Source: an uncultured Clostridia bacterium (GTDB taxonomy: Bacteria > Bacillota > Clostridia > Oscillospirales > Acutalibacteraceae). Taken from it: a stretch of 38,077 bases of DNA. The stretch lies in assembly GCA_937877675.1 (NCBI GenBank), contig CALEIS010000167.1, positions 1-38,077 on the forward strand, read 5' to 3'. Both the position numbers and the translations under genes were made by a program. The notes beneath the pieces are model-generated. The model did no database searches. It was given only the letters and a program-made list of their open reading frames with translations, and was not told the DNA's origin. Below are positions 7,065-15,686 of the stretch, one piece after another. How positions within the stretch are numbered: position 1 is the stretch's first letter; each line of letters opens with the position of its first letter.

Positions 7065-8197
7065 TTTATCTTGATAATAGCGCAACAACATTTCCGAAAC
7101 CTCAATGTGTGGTAGATGCTGTTACTAACTCTATAATTAAATATGGAAATTATGGACGAAGTGGTTATGAAATGGCGATAAAAACAACTGAACAAGTACA
7201 TGAATGTAGAAAAAAGGTTGCTAAATTTTTTAATGCCGCTATAGAAAATGTTATTTTCACCCATAACTGTACAACTGCATTAAATATGGCGATAAAAGGT
7301 ATTGCTTTTAAAGGTTGTCATTTTATTATATCAGATTTGGAACATAATGCTGTTTTGCGTCCGTTGGAAACCATGAAGCAAAAAGGTTTATGTAACTATA
7401 GTGTTGCGAGGATTGAAAATAATCCTTATAAAACAATAAAAAATTTTGAAAATTGTATAGAGAAAAATACTGTTGCAATTATATGTACTGGTGCATCTAA
7501 TGTCTTTGGTATAATAACACCATATAGACTTATTGGAGATTTAGCACATCGATATAAATTAAAGTTCATTTTAGATGGTGCACAAATTACAGGTGTAAAA
7601 AAGATTGATATGCAAAGAGATAATATTGATATTCTTTGTTGTGCAGGTCATAAAGGTCTTTATGGACCAAGTGGAGTGGGATTACTTGTTGTAAAAAATG
7701 AAACAGAATTAGATACGATTATTGAAGGGGGTACGGGGAGTAATTCAAGGGATTATTCTCAACCGGATTTCTTACCTGATAAGTTTGAAAGTGGCACACC
7801 AAATGTTGTGGGTATCCTTGGCTTGTCATCAGCTTTAGATTTTGTTGAAAAACAAGGTGTTGAGAATATATATAAGCATGAAATGGGCTTAATTAAGTAT
7901 CTGTATAATAGTCTTAAATTTGATAATAGATTTACTGTTTATACTGATTTGTTAGACTCAAGAAAATCGTTTGTTCCGATATTATCATTGAATATTAAAA
8001 ACATGCCCAGCGATGAGGTTGCTAAAATGCTTGCTGAGAATAATATCTGTGTCAGGGCGGGGTTGCATTGTGCTCCATTAGCTCACAAAAAGTTTGGTAC
8101 TGAAAAAAATGGGGTTATTCGTATTTCTCCGTCAATTTTCACTAAAAAAATGCAGATAGATTTTACAATAAATTCATTATTTAAAATTGCAAAATGA
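7061..8197 (+). CDS. Cysteine desulfurase family PLP enzyme (class V aminotransferase; TTG start)
   Basis: A 378-residue class V aminotransferase. The start is MIYLDNSATTFPKP. SDLEHNAVLRPL, LDGAQITGV, and AGHKGLYGPSGVG with the PLP lysine Lys198 follow in order. VRAGLHCAPL supplies Cys337, in the place of the sulfur-accepting cysteine of desulfurases. It fits the csd-like family related to Enterococcus EF2568 rather than housekeeping NifS/IscS. Translation appears to start at TTG 7061, overlapping the DUF3343 stop (TTGA); no in-frame ATG precedes the YLDNSATT motif. With the CG-containing partner, sulfur or selenium mobilisation from cysteine or selenocysteine is the likely job. No iscU, selenium genes or molybdenum hydroxylase genes are in the window. 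Confidence 0.87.
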   Translation: MIYLDNSATTFPKPQCVVDAVTNSIIKYGNYGRSGYEMAIKTTEQVHECRKKVAKFFNAAIENVIFTHNCTTALNMAIKGIAFKGCHFIISDLEHNAVLRPLETMKQKGLCNYSVARIENNPYKTIKNFENCIEKNTVAIICTGASNVFGIITPYRLIGDLAHRYKLKFILDGAQITGVKKIDMQRDNIDILCCAGHKGLYGPSGVGLLVVKNETELDTIIEGGTGSNSRDYSQPDFLPDKFESGTPNVVGILGLSSALDFVEKQGVENIYKHEMGLIKYLYNSLKFDNRFTVYTDLLDSRKSFVPILSLNIKNMPSDEVAKMLAENNICVRAGLHCAPLAHKKFGTEKNGVIRISPSIFTKKMQIDFTINSLFKIAK

Positions 8198-8215
8198 AAA
8201 TACTTGTGATACAAT
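8187..8215 (+). promoter_or_regulatory. cdaA promoter
   Basis: TTGCAA (8187-8192), 17-base spacer, TACAAT (8210-8215); start near 8222. The -35 box overlaps the last codons of the upstream desulfurase-like gene, and the -10 box sits inside the palindrome ACAATATATTGT. This gives an ~80-base leader before cdaA. Confidence 0.68.
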
Positions 8216-8286
8216 ATATTGTGAATAGTTATATCCGTGGGAGTTTGTCCTTTTTTATCGGATATTCATAATATATTGTATTTTTT
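8211..8286 (+). terminator. Long hairpin with T run between the desulfurase-like gene and cdaA
   Basis: The 5' arm has ACAATATATT (8211-8220), G8221, TGAATA (8222-8227) and TCCG (8234-8237). It pairs in order with CGGA (8259-8262), TATTCA (8263-8268), T8269 and AATATATTGT (8270-8279). There is one G-U pair, a 6-base bulge (8228-8233) and a 21-base loop. Six T follow at 8281-8286. Read-through RNA from upstream could therefore terminate here. RNA begun at the cdaA promoter lacks the first 11 bases and keeps only a small hairpin (ATATCCG 8231-8237 with CGGATAT 8259-8265) set back from the T run. Confidence 0.6.
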
Positions 8287-8302
8287 ATTCGAAAAGAGTG
8301 AT

Positions 8303-9187
8303 ATGGTAATGTTTACAAATTTCAGCGAATATTTGGACCAGATTAGACGAGCAATTATCTCATTTGAGTTGGGTGATTTGTTTGATATTATACTGGTTGC
8401 CTTTGTTATTTATAGTGCTGTTAAATTAATACGTGACACAAGAGCAATTCAGTTGGTTAAAGGCGTAATCTTTCTTGTTGTTGTATTCTTTCTTGTTTCA
8501 CTTTTTAATATGGAAACAAGTAAGTACATACTTAGTTTAATATTTGGAAATTTGCTTATTATCCTTGTAATTATTTTCTCACCAGAAATTAGACATGCTC
8601 TTGAAAGCGTTGGACGTAGTTCAGTTGCAAATATCAGTATATTCAATTTGAAAAAGCGTGATGATATAGAACTTGAGAATAAGATTAAATCTTCTATAAA
8701 TGCGGTATGTAAAGCTAGTAAGGAGATGAGTGGTAAGAAAATAGGTGCATTGATAGTTTTTGAAAAAGAAACAAAATTAGGCGAAATTGCAAAAACTGGA
8801 ACTTTCTTAGATGCTACCGTTACTCCCGAACTTATTTGTAATATTTTCTACCCTAAAGCTCCTATGCATGATGGTGCAACAATTATCAAGCAGGGACGTG
8901 TAGTTGCCGCTGGATGTATTCTTCCATTAACATCGTACAACTTAATCAGTAGTGACTTAGGAACAAGACATCGTGCTGCAATTGGAATGAGTGAAAATAG
9001 TGATGCTATGGTAATTGTTGTTTCCGAAGAAACAGGTGCAATTTCAGTTGCCAAAAGAGGTAAGCTTAAACGTGGTATATCAGATGGTGATTTAAGAGAA
9101 ATTCTTACTCAAGAGTTTGTTAAAACAAATAACAGAAATAGAAGAATCCACGGAAGCAGAAATTTATTTAGAGGTAAAACAAAATGA
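8303..9187 (+). CDS. cdaA: Diadenylate cyclase CdaA (cyclic di-AMP synthase)
   Basis: Membrane-bound enzyme making cyclic di-AMP from two ATP. The N-terminal ~100 residues hold about three hydrophobic segments (DIILVAFVIYSAVKLI, LVKGVIFLVVVFFLVSLF, YILSLIFGNLLIILVII). The DAC domain follows with the catalytic MHDGATII (Asp190-Gly-Ala) and LGTRHRAAIGMSE (Arg222-His-Arg224). The open frame continues upstream to 8237, but that stretch lies in the hairpin leader. ATG 8303 is chosen; ATG 8309 is nearly as good with AAAGAG spacing. It overlaps the next gene, the YbbR-domain regulator, by ATGA. Cyclic di-AMP controls potassium and osmotic balance in Firmicutes. Confidence 0.95.
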   Translation: MVMFTNFSEYLDQIRRAIISFELGDLFDIILVAFVIYSAVKLIRDTRAIQLVKGVIFLVVVFFLVSLFNMETSKYILSLIFGNLLIILVIIFSPEIRHALESVGRSSVANISIFNLKKRDDIELENKIKSSINAVCKASKEMSGKKIGALIVFEKETKLGEIAKTGTFLDATVTPELICNIFYPKAPMHDGATIIKQGRVVAAGCILPLTSYNLISSDLGTRHRAAIGMSENSDAMVIVVSEETGAISVAKRGKLKRGISDGDLREILTQEFVKTNNRNRRIHGSRNLFRGKTK

Positions 9188-10236
9188 ATAAAGATAACAA
9201 AAAAAATAAAAAGAAAATAAAATTTACTGTTTCATCATTGTTAATGAACAACAGGTTTCTTATAATTTCTTCTTTTGTAGTTGCATTTGTTTTGTGGTTG
9301 TGGGTTGCCATTGAGCAAAGTCCAATTGTTACTCGTGTTGTAGAAAATGTTCCAGTAAAGATAGAAAATAGTGTTTCCCAAAACAAAGGCTTACAGGTTT
9401 TTGGAAAGGATAGTTTTGACATTGATATTACTGTAACTGGTAAGAAATATATTGTATCATCATTAAAGTCTAGTGATTTTCAAGTGATTGCCAAGACAGA
9501 TACTATTACTAGTAGCGGTAAAGCACATTTAAAACTATATGTTCAGGCAATTGAAGAAAGCGTAGATTTTACTATATCAGATTATTCTGAAAGTTCTATT
9601 GAAGTTTTTTTTGATAAACTTGAAAGTAAGGATATTGATGTAAAATTTACTATGCCATCTAATGTTACTGTAAAAAAAGATTGCAGATTAGGTGAACCTG
9701 AAATTTCGACAAGTAATAAAATAAGCGTTAGTGGTCCTAGTTCAATTTTAAATAACATAGATTACATAGAGGCAAGCGTATACACTACTAGCAATTATAT
9801 TACATCATCACAGACCGGACTTTCTGCTGATTTTAGTGTTAAAACAAAAGATAACTCTGAGATTGATACTTCAATGTTTACATTTAATGAGGAGAAATTT
9901 GATTCGTTAACTGAAAATTATAAAGTTAATATTCCTCTTTATAAAATTGTTACATTGGATGCAGCGGTTAAGTTTGAGAATGTACCTTCAGAAATGCCAG
10001 TTAATTCAATAACATATAAAATAACTCCTTCAAAAGTACAAGCAGCAATAAGAATTGAGGATTATAACGACGACAAATACTATTATGTAGTTGTTATAGA
10101 TTGTGCAAATATTGACAATATTCAAAATAATTTTACTGTTAATGTTAATGAATCATATTCATTTGATATCTTTGATGATTTAGGTAATGATTTTGATGTA
10201 TTTGATGTAACTATCGATACATCACAGCTAAAATAA
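9184..10236 (+). CDS. cdaR: YbbR-domain protein CdaR, regulator of CdaA
   Basis: A 350-residue membrane-anchored protein: a short lysine-rich cytoplasmic start, one membrane segment at about residues 22-43 (FLIISSFVVAFVLWLWVAIEQ), then an extracytoplasmic region of repeated beta-rich YbbR domains. Typical pieces are VENVPVKIENS, ITVTGKKYIVSSLK, KISVSGPSSILNNIDYIEA and AAVKFENVPS. In Bacillus and Listeria, CdaR binds CdaA and tunes its activity. The ATGA overlap with cdaA points to coupled translation. glmM, which often follows in other Firmicutes, is missing; a new promoter and an unrelated gene come next. Confidence 0.92.
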   Translation: MNKDNKKNKKKIKFTVSSLLMNNRFLIISSFVVAFVLWLWVAIEQSPIVTRVVENVPVKIENSVSQNKGLQVFGKDSFDIDITVTGKKYIVSSLKSSDFQVIAKTDTITSSGKAHLKLYVQAIEESVDFTISDYSESSIEVFFDKLESKDIDVKFTMPSNVTVKKDCRLGEPEISTSNKISVSGPSSILNNIDYIEASVYTTSNYITSSQTGLSADFSVKTKDNSEIDTSMFTFNEEKFDSLTENYKVNIPLYKIVTLDAAVKFENVPSEMPVNSITYKITPSKVQAAIRIEDYNDDKYYYVVVIDCANIDNIQNNFTVNVNESYSFDIFDDLGNDFDVFDVTIDTSQLK

Positions 10237-10246
10237 CAGACAGTTT

Positions 10247-10270
10247 ATACTTATTTGTAAGTATTATAAT
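10247..10270 (+). promoter_or_regulatory. Promoter with abutting inverted repeat, upstream of the calcium-loop protein and two-component genes
   Basis: A perfect TATAAT (10265-10270) has only a poor -35 (AGTTTA, 10242-10247). Abutting it on the upstream side is a perfect 7-bp inverted repeat, ATACTTA (10247-10253) and TAAGTAT (10258-10264). A weak -35 with a repeat in the spacer suggests a regulator site, perhaps for the response regulator encoded downstream. This is inference. Confidence 0.5.
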
Positions 10271-10319
10271 AGTGAAATGATATTAATGTAAAAATGAATT
10301 TAAGAGAGGTGATGTATGT

Positions 10320-11693
10320 ATGAAAAAACTTATTATTACATTTTTTGTTCTTCTTGTATGTGCATCACTTGTGTTTGGAATTTATAATATTAAATCGTTT
10401 GATAGCCTTATGCGACCACCAAAGTTAGGTGGTGAAAACAGTAAGTTGCAACAAGCCTTTGAGGCAACGGTTTCAAAAAGTGATGGAATTATAATGAAGA
10501 ATCCGTTGGATGGAGAATATACATCGACATACCTTTTCTATGATTTGAATGGCGATGGTAATGATGAGGCATTAGTGTTTTATTCAGACCTTAGCGAAGA
10601 CAATATGGCTTGTGTTAATGTGTTCAAGAAAATTAATGATGAATGGTCATTTGTTTCAAAAATAAAAGGGAAGAGTGAAGAAATTTATCAAGTAGATTTT
10701 GCTGATTTTAATGGGGATGGCATATGTGAACTTCTTTTAAGTTGGAAATCATCAGAGCCACTTGATTCATTAAATTCGTCGGATTACTCATCAATGGGTA
10801 ATAGGTTGCTTTCCATTTACAGTTATAGTGAAGCAACAACAAAATTATTAAAAACCGAATCGTATTCTAATTATTATATAGATGATTTTGATAAAGACGA
10901 TTCTGAAGATTTATTTTTAGTTAACATTAGCCTTAATGACCAGGAGAAAAGGACATCAGGTAGATTAATAAGTTTTTATGATGATTATTCAGTTTCTCAG
11001 GACCAAAGTATAGTAATGACAGGTATGCTTAATATTTTTAACATTGTTTCAGATAGTGTTATTGAGGATAATAAAGCCATAACACGAATTTTTGTTGATG
11101 GAACAATTAGTGAAAATGCAGTTATTACTGAGGTAGTTAATATTATTCAAAAATCCTTTGAGGTTAGTTTGCCTTTATATGAACAGAATCAATCGACACA
11201 ACCTTCATCATTAAGAGATAGTAAGACTTCTTCTTTTGATTTTGATAATGATGGTGAAGTTGAAATTCCAACTCTTGAGAAACTTCCATATTCAGAACTT
11301 ATATTAAAAGATTCTGATGAAAGTGGACAGATTAATCTTACTGTTTGGCAGGAATTGAATAGAACAAAACTTAGTGTGGATGAGAAGTGTATATATAACA
11401 GTTCGTTTAAATATATGTTTATTTTCCCTGATAATTGGATTAATGATGTAACGGCTATTTATGATTATAATAACGATACATTAACTTTCTATAATGTTGG
11501 TAAATTTGGTAGAACCGATGAATGGATATTTTCAATAAAGGCGTTCTATGTTGCAAACTGGAAAAAAGACGATTTTGATTATACGAAGTTTGCGGAAAAT
11601 CAGACTTATGTATATGGATACAAATTCCATAACAACGAAAATAAGAATGACTATTTGGAGTATTTAGACGTAAATTTTGTTTCTATAGTTTAG
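10320..11693 (+). CDS. Membrane-anchored or secreted protein with calcium-loop (VCBS/FG-GAP-like) repeats
   Basis: I do not recognise a named family. The 457 residues open with a hydrophobic signal or anchor (about residues 4-22, KLIITFFVLLVCASLVFGI). The LLVC context is a poor lipobox, so an uncleaved anchor is as likely as a lipoprotein. At least four acidic loops resemble calcium-binding FG-GAP/VCBS or EF-like loops: DLNGDGNDE, DFNGDGICE, DFDKDDSED and DFDNDGEVE. The rest is beta-rich with many Asp, Ser and Asn, as in an extracellular propeller. It ends 11 bases before a response regulator and histidine kinase, so it may be an extracytoplasmic partner of that sensor. Start ATG 10320 has GAGGTGA seven bases upstream. 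Confidence 0.7.
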   Translation: MKKLIITFFVLLVCASLVFGIYNIKSFDSLMRPPKLGGENSKLQQAFEATVSKSDGIIMKNPLDGEYTSTYLFYDLNGDGNDEALVFYSDLSEDNMACVNVFKKINDEWSFVSKIKGKSEEIYQVDFADFNGDGICELLLSWKSSEPLDSLNSSDYSSMGNRLLSIYSYSEATTKLLKTESYSNYYIDDFDKDDSEDLFLVNISLNDQEKRTSGRLISFYDDYSVSQDQSIVMTGMLNIFNIVSDSVIEDNKAITRIFVDGTISENAVITEVVNIIQKSFEVSLPLYEQNQSTQPSSLRDSKTSSFDFDNDGEVEIPTLEKLPYSELILKDSDESGQINLTVWQELNRTKLSVDEKCIYNSSFKYMFIFPDNWINDVTAIYDYNNDTLTFYNVGKFGRTDEWIFSIKAFYVANWKKDDFDYTKFAENQTYVYGYKFHNNENKNDYLEYLDVNFVSIV

Positions 11694-11704
11694 GAGAATG
11701 TATT

Positions 11705-12409
11705 ATGAAATATGTTTTGATTGCTGAAGATGAATCTTCAATTAGAGACTTTGTGGTAATCAATCTTCGTAGAAATGGATATGAAGTGATAGAAGCTAGT
11801 AATGGTGAAGAAGCTATCAATAAATTTAACGAAAATAGCGATAAAATTGACATAGTTATTCTAGATATTAACATGCCTATTGTTGACGGTCTTGAAGTAT
11901 GCAAATATATTCGTGAAAGAAGCAAACGAATAGGAATTATAATGTTAACAGCAAGAACACAGGAAATGGATAAAATTACAGGTTTGATGGTTGGTGCTGA
12001 TGATTACGTAACTAAACCATTTTCTCCATCGGAATTAATGGCGAGAATTGATGCTGTATATAGACGTGTTTCTATTACATACACAAATGAAACAGAAAAG
12101 AATAACGATAACACTATTGTTTTAAACGAGTTTGTGTTGGATTTAAGAAGTCATACATTAAAGAAAAATGGTGTTGATATTGATTTAACTCAAATGGAAT
12201 TCCAAATAATTGAGTATTTCTTTACTAATCCAAATATCGCACTTGATAGAAGTGATATTTTGAAATATGTGTGGGGAGATACATATTTTGGTGATGAAAA
12301 AGTGGTTGATGTAAATATTCACAGGTTGAGAAATAAGGTTGAGGATGAGCCATCACAGCCAAAACATTTAACAACAATCTGGGGTATGGGTTATAAATGG
12401 ATAGTATAA
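11705..12409 (+). CDS. Response regulator, OmpR/PhoB family
   Basis: A 234-residue two-domain transcription factor. The receiver domain (1-120) has the acidic pocket in LIAEDESS, the phosphoacceptor Asp54 in VILDINMP, the threonine of IIMLTART and the lysine of YVTKPFSPSEL. The C-terminal winged helix (about 140-234) includes LTQMEFQIIEYF and VDVNIHRLRNKVE. It closes with the family-typical TIWGMGYKW. It lies between the calcium-loop protein and the histidine kinase and is almost certainly the kinase's partner. Targets cannot be read from the sequence; the repeat next to the operon promoter is a candidate. Confidence 0.96.
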   Translation: MKYVLIAEDESSIRDFVVINLRRNGYEVIEASNGEEAINKFNENSDKIDIVILDINMPIVDGLEVCKYIRERSKRIGIIMLTARTQEMDKITGLMVGADDYVTKPFSPSELMARIDAVYRRVSITYTNETEKNNDNTIVLNEFVLDLRSHTLKKNGVDIDLTQMEFQIIEYFFTNPNIALDRSDILKYVWGDTYFGDEKVVDVNIHRLRNKVEDEPSQPKHLTTIWGMGYKWIV

Positions 12410-12434
12410 TTTGATTTTGGCAGGTGAGTACCTA

Positions 12435-13838
12435 ATGAAAAATAGTATAGTTAAACGTTGGGTGCTAACTGTCTTAGCAAGTACAGTGTTAGTAATTCTT
12501 ACCGTGAGCATTTTTTCAGGTATGTTGTTAAGAAAACAATATTATGATTCTGTTAGAATGGCATTGAATTCACGTGCGACATCTCTTGTAATGTCTCATT
12601 TTAATTCTGTCGCTAACCCAGATGATGAAACATTTAACAGAATGGCTAAAAATTTTGTTGATGACTTCTCCGATAAAAATGTTATGGAAGTTTGGGTTAT
12701 TGATGCCAATGGAGATATCGTTGTTTCATCCACGGGGTTTTCTGTTGATGGTGAGCCTTTTCCTGATTATGGGTATGCAAAGACAAGTGATGATGGAAGA
12801 GGAGAATGGATTGGTAAAATGAAAAATGGTGAGAAGGTTATGGCTCTTACTTACATTTTACCTGAAAATGAGCAGGGTTCATCTGGTGCAATACGATATA
12901 TTATTTCTCTAGAAGATGTAGATAGACAAATATTGATAATATGGATTATAATTGCAATATTTGTAGTTTTGATTATCTCATTTGTTGTTACATCTGGTGT
13001 GTTCTTTATTAAATCAATCATTAATCCTGTTAGAAAGATAAATGAAACTGCATCAAGAATTGCTAAAGGTGATTTTGATGTTTCTATTGAAAAACATAAG
13101 TATGACGATGAAATTGGTCAACTCTGTGAAACAATAAATAATATGGCTTTTGAAATTGGTAAGGCTGAACAAATGAAAAATGAGTTTATTTCAACTGTTT
13201 CTCATGAGTTGAGGACTCCACTTACAGCAATTAAAGGTTGGGGAGAAACAATCAAAGAAACTCAAAATGATGAAGTCTTATTGAATAAAGGATTAGACGT
13301 AATTGTTAATGAATCAGAAAGATTAACAGATTTGGTTGAAGATTTACTTGACTTCTCACGTATGGAAAGTGGTAGATTAACACTTAAAATATCACAGATA
13401 GATATTGTCAAAGAGTTATCCGAAGTACTTAAGGTCTTTGAAAGTCGTTCAGAAAGAGAACATATTGAGTTGGTTACAGATATTCCCAAAAACGGTATCA
13501 TATTACGAGGGGATAAAAATAGATTAAAACAATCATTTGTTAATGTTATAGATAATAGTTTCAAATACAATTCAAAGGATGGCCATGTTAAGGTATCACT
13601 TAAAGCAGAAAGCAAACATGTAAAAGTGATAATTTCTGATAATGGTTGTGGTATTTCAAAAAATGACCTTCCAAGAATAAAAGAAAAGTTCTTTAAAGCT
13701 AATAATAGTGCACGTGGCAGTGGAATTGGTTTGGCTGTTACAGATGAAATTATTAAATTACATAATGGTAATTTTGATATTGATAGTGAGGTAGGCAAGG
13801 GAACAACAGTTACCATTACTTTACCAAGAAATAAATAA
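12435..13838 (+). CDS. Sensor histidine kinase (two-membrane-segment, HAMP, PhoR/ResE-like)
   Basis: Start set at ATG 12435 with AGGTGAG six bases upstream; an in-frame TTG at 12411 would add eight residues without a site. The 467-residue protein has membrane segment 1 (about 8-28), an extracytoplasmic sensor of ~130 residues and membrane segment 2 (about 165-190). A HAMP linker comes next, then the dimerisation helix STVSHELRTPLTAIKGW with the phosphoacceptor His257. The ATPase domain follows, with an N box (VNVIDNSFKYN), DNGCGIS and GSGIGLAVT. All catalytic blocks are intact. The stimulus is unknown; the neighbouring calcium-loop protein is a candidate partner. Confidence 0.95.
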   Translation: MKNSIVKRWVLTVLASTVLVILTVSIFSGMLLRKQYYDSVRMALNSRATSLVMSHFNSVANPDDETFNRMAKNFVDDFSDKNVMEVWVIDANGDIVVSSTGFSVDGEPFPDYGYAKTSDDGRGEWIGKMKNGEKVMALTYILPENEQGSSGAIRYIISLEDVDRQILIIWIIIAIFVVLIISFVVTSGVFFIKSIINPVRKINETASRIAKGDFDVSIEKHKYDDEIGQLCETINNMAFEIGKAEQMKNEFISTVSHELRTPLTAIKGWGETIKETQNDEVLLNKGLDVIVNESERLTDLVEDLLDFSRMESGRLTLKISQIDIVKELSEVLKVFESRSEREHIELVTDIPKNGIILRGDKNRLKQSFVNVIDNSFKYNSKDGHVKVSLKAESKHVKVIISDNGCGISKNDLPRIKEKFFKANNSARGSGIGLAVTDEIIKLHNGNFDIDSEVGKGTTVTITLPRNK

Positions 13839-13850
13839 GGAGAAAATATT

Positions 13851-14831
13851 TTGAGCGATAAGAAAACACATAAGACATCCATCGGTGGACAAGCGCTGAT
13901 TGAAGGAATAATGATGCGAGGACCTAAAGGTAATGCTATGTCAGTTCGTTTACCTGATGGAACGATTGAAACAGAATTAGAAGAATATGTGCCTTTAAAG
14001 AAAAAGTGTAAACTTTTAGGGATACCACTTATCCGTGGTGTTGCAGGGTTTGCAGAATCTATGATAACAGGTTATAAATATCTTATGAAGTCTGCAGATA
14101 AGGCACTTACTGAAGAAGAAAAAGAAGAGGATATGTCAAAACTTGATAAATGGCTTAATGACCATTTAAATGAAAAAGCAGTTGCTGTGGTAACAACAAT
14201 TTCTTCTATTTTAGGCGTTGTTTTAGCAATGGCAATTTTTCTTTGGCTTCCTATTGAAATAGTTGACCTTTTTGATAAGTACTTACTTGTAAATTATGAT
14301 ATATCTAAATATCATTCTTTGTTTGAGGGAATTTTAAGAATCATCATTTTCATTTTGTATATGGTTGCTGTTTCAAGAATGTCCATGATTAAACGTGTTT
14401 TTATGTATCATGGTGCAGAACATAAAACAATATTCTGCTATGAAAATGGTCTTGAGTTGAATGTTGAAAATGTTAAAAAGATGTCACGTTATCATCCAAG
14501 ATGTGGCACAGCATTTATGTTTGTAATGCTTATTTTAAGTATGGCGTTGTCATTCTCTCTTGTTCTTATTTTCCCAGTATTAGCTGACATTAATAAAATA
14601 CTTTGGATGGTTATTAAATTAGCTATTTTACCCCTTGTAATGGGTCTTGGATATGAGTTTATTAAATTTGCAGGAAAGCATGATAACTTTATTGTAAAAA
14701 TTCTTTCATATCCAGGTCTTTTGATGCAGAGAATTACAACAGTTGAACCAACAGATGATATCATTGAAGTTGCTATCGAAGCAATGAAAGCTGTTATTAC
14801 TGAGAACCCAGAGGATGATATGATTAAATGA
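13851..14831 (+). CDS. DUF1385 (YqhQ-like) membrane protein, TTG start
   Basis: A 326-residue protein of the DUF1385/YqhQ family. The N-terminal motif GGQALIEGIMMRGPKG is the family hallmark. Later come RGVAGFAESMITGYKYLMKSAD, several hydrophobic segments (about 110-185 and 225-270), and MYHGAEHKTIFCYENG with conserved His and Glu that look like a metal or active site. The biochemical role is not established. TTG 13851 follows AGGAGAA and lies 12 bases after the kinase; no in-frame ATG precedes the conserved motif. It overlaps prmC by ATGA, a common partnership in Clostridia. Confidence 0.9.
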   Translation: MSDKKTHKTSIGGQALIEGIMMRGPKGNAMSVRLPDGTIETELEEYVPLKKKCKLLGIPLIRGVAGFAESMITGYKYLMKSADKALTEEEKEEDMSKLDKWLNDHLNEKAVAVVTTISSILGVVLAMAIFLWLPIEIVDLFDKYLLVNYDISKYHSLFEGILRIIIFILYMVAVSRMSMIKRVFMYHGAEHKTIFCYENGLELNVENVKKMSRYHPRCGTAFMFVMLILSMALSFSLVLIFPVLADINKILWMVIKLAILPLVMGLGYEFIKFAGKHDNFIVKILSYPGLLMQRITTVEPTDDIIEVAIEAMKAVITENPEDDMIK

Positions 14832-15658
14832 CATTAAAAGAGTTGTATTCCTATTGCAGTCATGCTTTGGAATTTAGTGGTAATGGTGATTTTGAAGCAC
14901 TTTGTATTTTTGAGGATATCTTAAATGTTTCTAAGTCACAAATTTATATTGATTGCAGCGAAGTATCACAAGAAAAAATTTCACTTGTTGAAGAGGCTAT
15001 TAAACGAAGAAAAGATGGAGAGCCACTTCAATATATACTTGGTACTTGGGATTTTTATGATTTAACATTCAAGGTTGGTAAAGGTGTTTTGATTCCAAGA
15101 CCTGAAACTGAGGCTTTAGTTGATTTTGCATTAGAGAAATTGAAAAATGTAAAAAATCCAGTCGTCTATGATTTGTGTGCAGGTACAGGATGTATTGGCT
15201 TAACTGTTGCTAAACATAGACCTGATGCAACTGTGTTCCTTCTTGAAAAAGAAAGTGAAGCATTAAAGTATCTGAATATGAATAATGAAATGTTAAGTTT
15301 AACAAATACTAAAATTATTCAAGGTGATTTGTTTAATGTTGATGTGTCGTTGTTTTATGATGCTGATATGCTTTTATCCAATCCGCCATATATTATTTCA
15401 GATGAAATAAGTCAACTACAAAAAGAGGTACAATTAGAGCCGATTACAGCTCTTGACGGTGGAGAAGATGGTCTTGATTTTTACAGATGCCTTGCTTCAC
15501 GTTGGTCAAAAAAGGTGAAGGATGGTGGTTGGATTGCTATGGAATGTGGAGAAGAACAAAGTAAGCCAATTATCGATATATTTAGTGGTATATATAGTGA
15601 AAATAATGTAATTTTTGATTTTAACAATATTGACAGAATCGTCACATTTAGAATATAA
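14828..15658 (+). CDS. prmC: Release factor glutamine methyltransferase PrmC
   Basis: Methylates the glutamine of the GGQ motif in peptide chain release factors, using SAM. The 276-residue protein has an N-terminal helical domain with QYILGTWDFYDL, the entry motif VLIPRPETE, a Rossmann SAM-binding loop VYDLCAGTGCIGLTVA, and the catalytic SNPPYI with Asn185. All are intact. It overlaps DUF1385 by ATGA. prfA, its usual neighbour and substrate gene, is not in the window. Confidence 0.96.
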   Translation: MTLKELYSYCSHALEFSGNGDFEALCIFEDILNVSKSQIYIDCSEVSQEKISLVEEAIKRRKDGEPLQYILGTWDFYDLTFKVGKGVLIPRPETEALVDFALEKLKNVKNPVVYDLCAGTGCIGLTVAKHRPDATVFLLEKESEALKYLNMNNEMLSLTNTKIIQGDLFNVDVSLFYDADMLLSNPPYIISDEISQLQKEVQLEPITALDGGEDGLDFYRCLASRWSKKVKDGGWIAMECGEEQSKPIIDIFSGIYSENNVIFDFNNIDRIVTFRI

Positions 15659-15686
15659 TTATGTTTTAGAGAAAGAAAGGCTAAAA

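Noticed and set aside
8237..8302. Upstream extension of cdaA
   Set aside because: It lies in the hairpin leader, starts at a GTG without a site, and adds residues not typical of CdaA before its first membrane segment.
13262..13882. 206-codon open frame on the minus strand opposite the histidine kinase
   Set aside because: It mirrors the kinase frame, lacks a ribosome binding site and has no recognisable domain; the kinase motifs are intact on the other strand.
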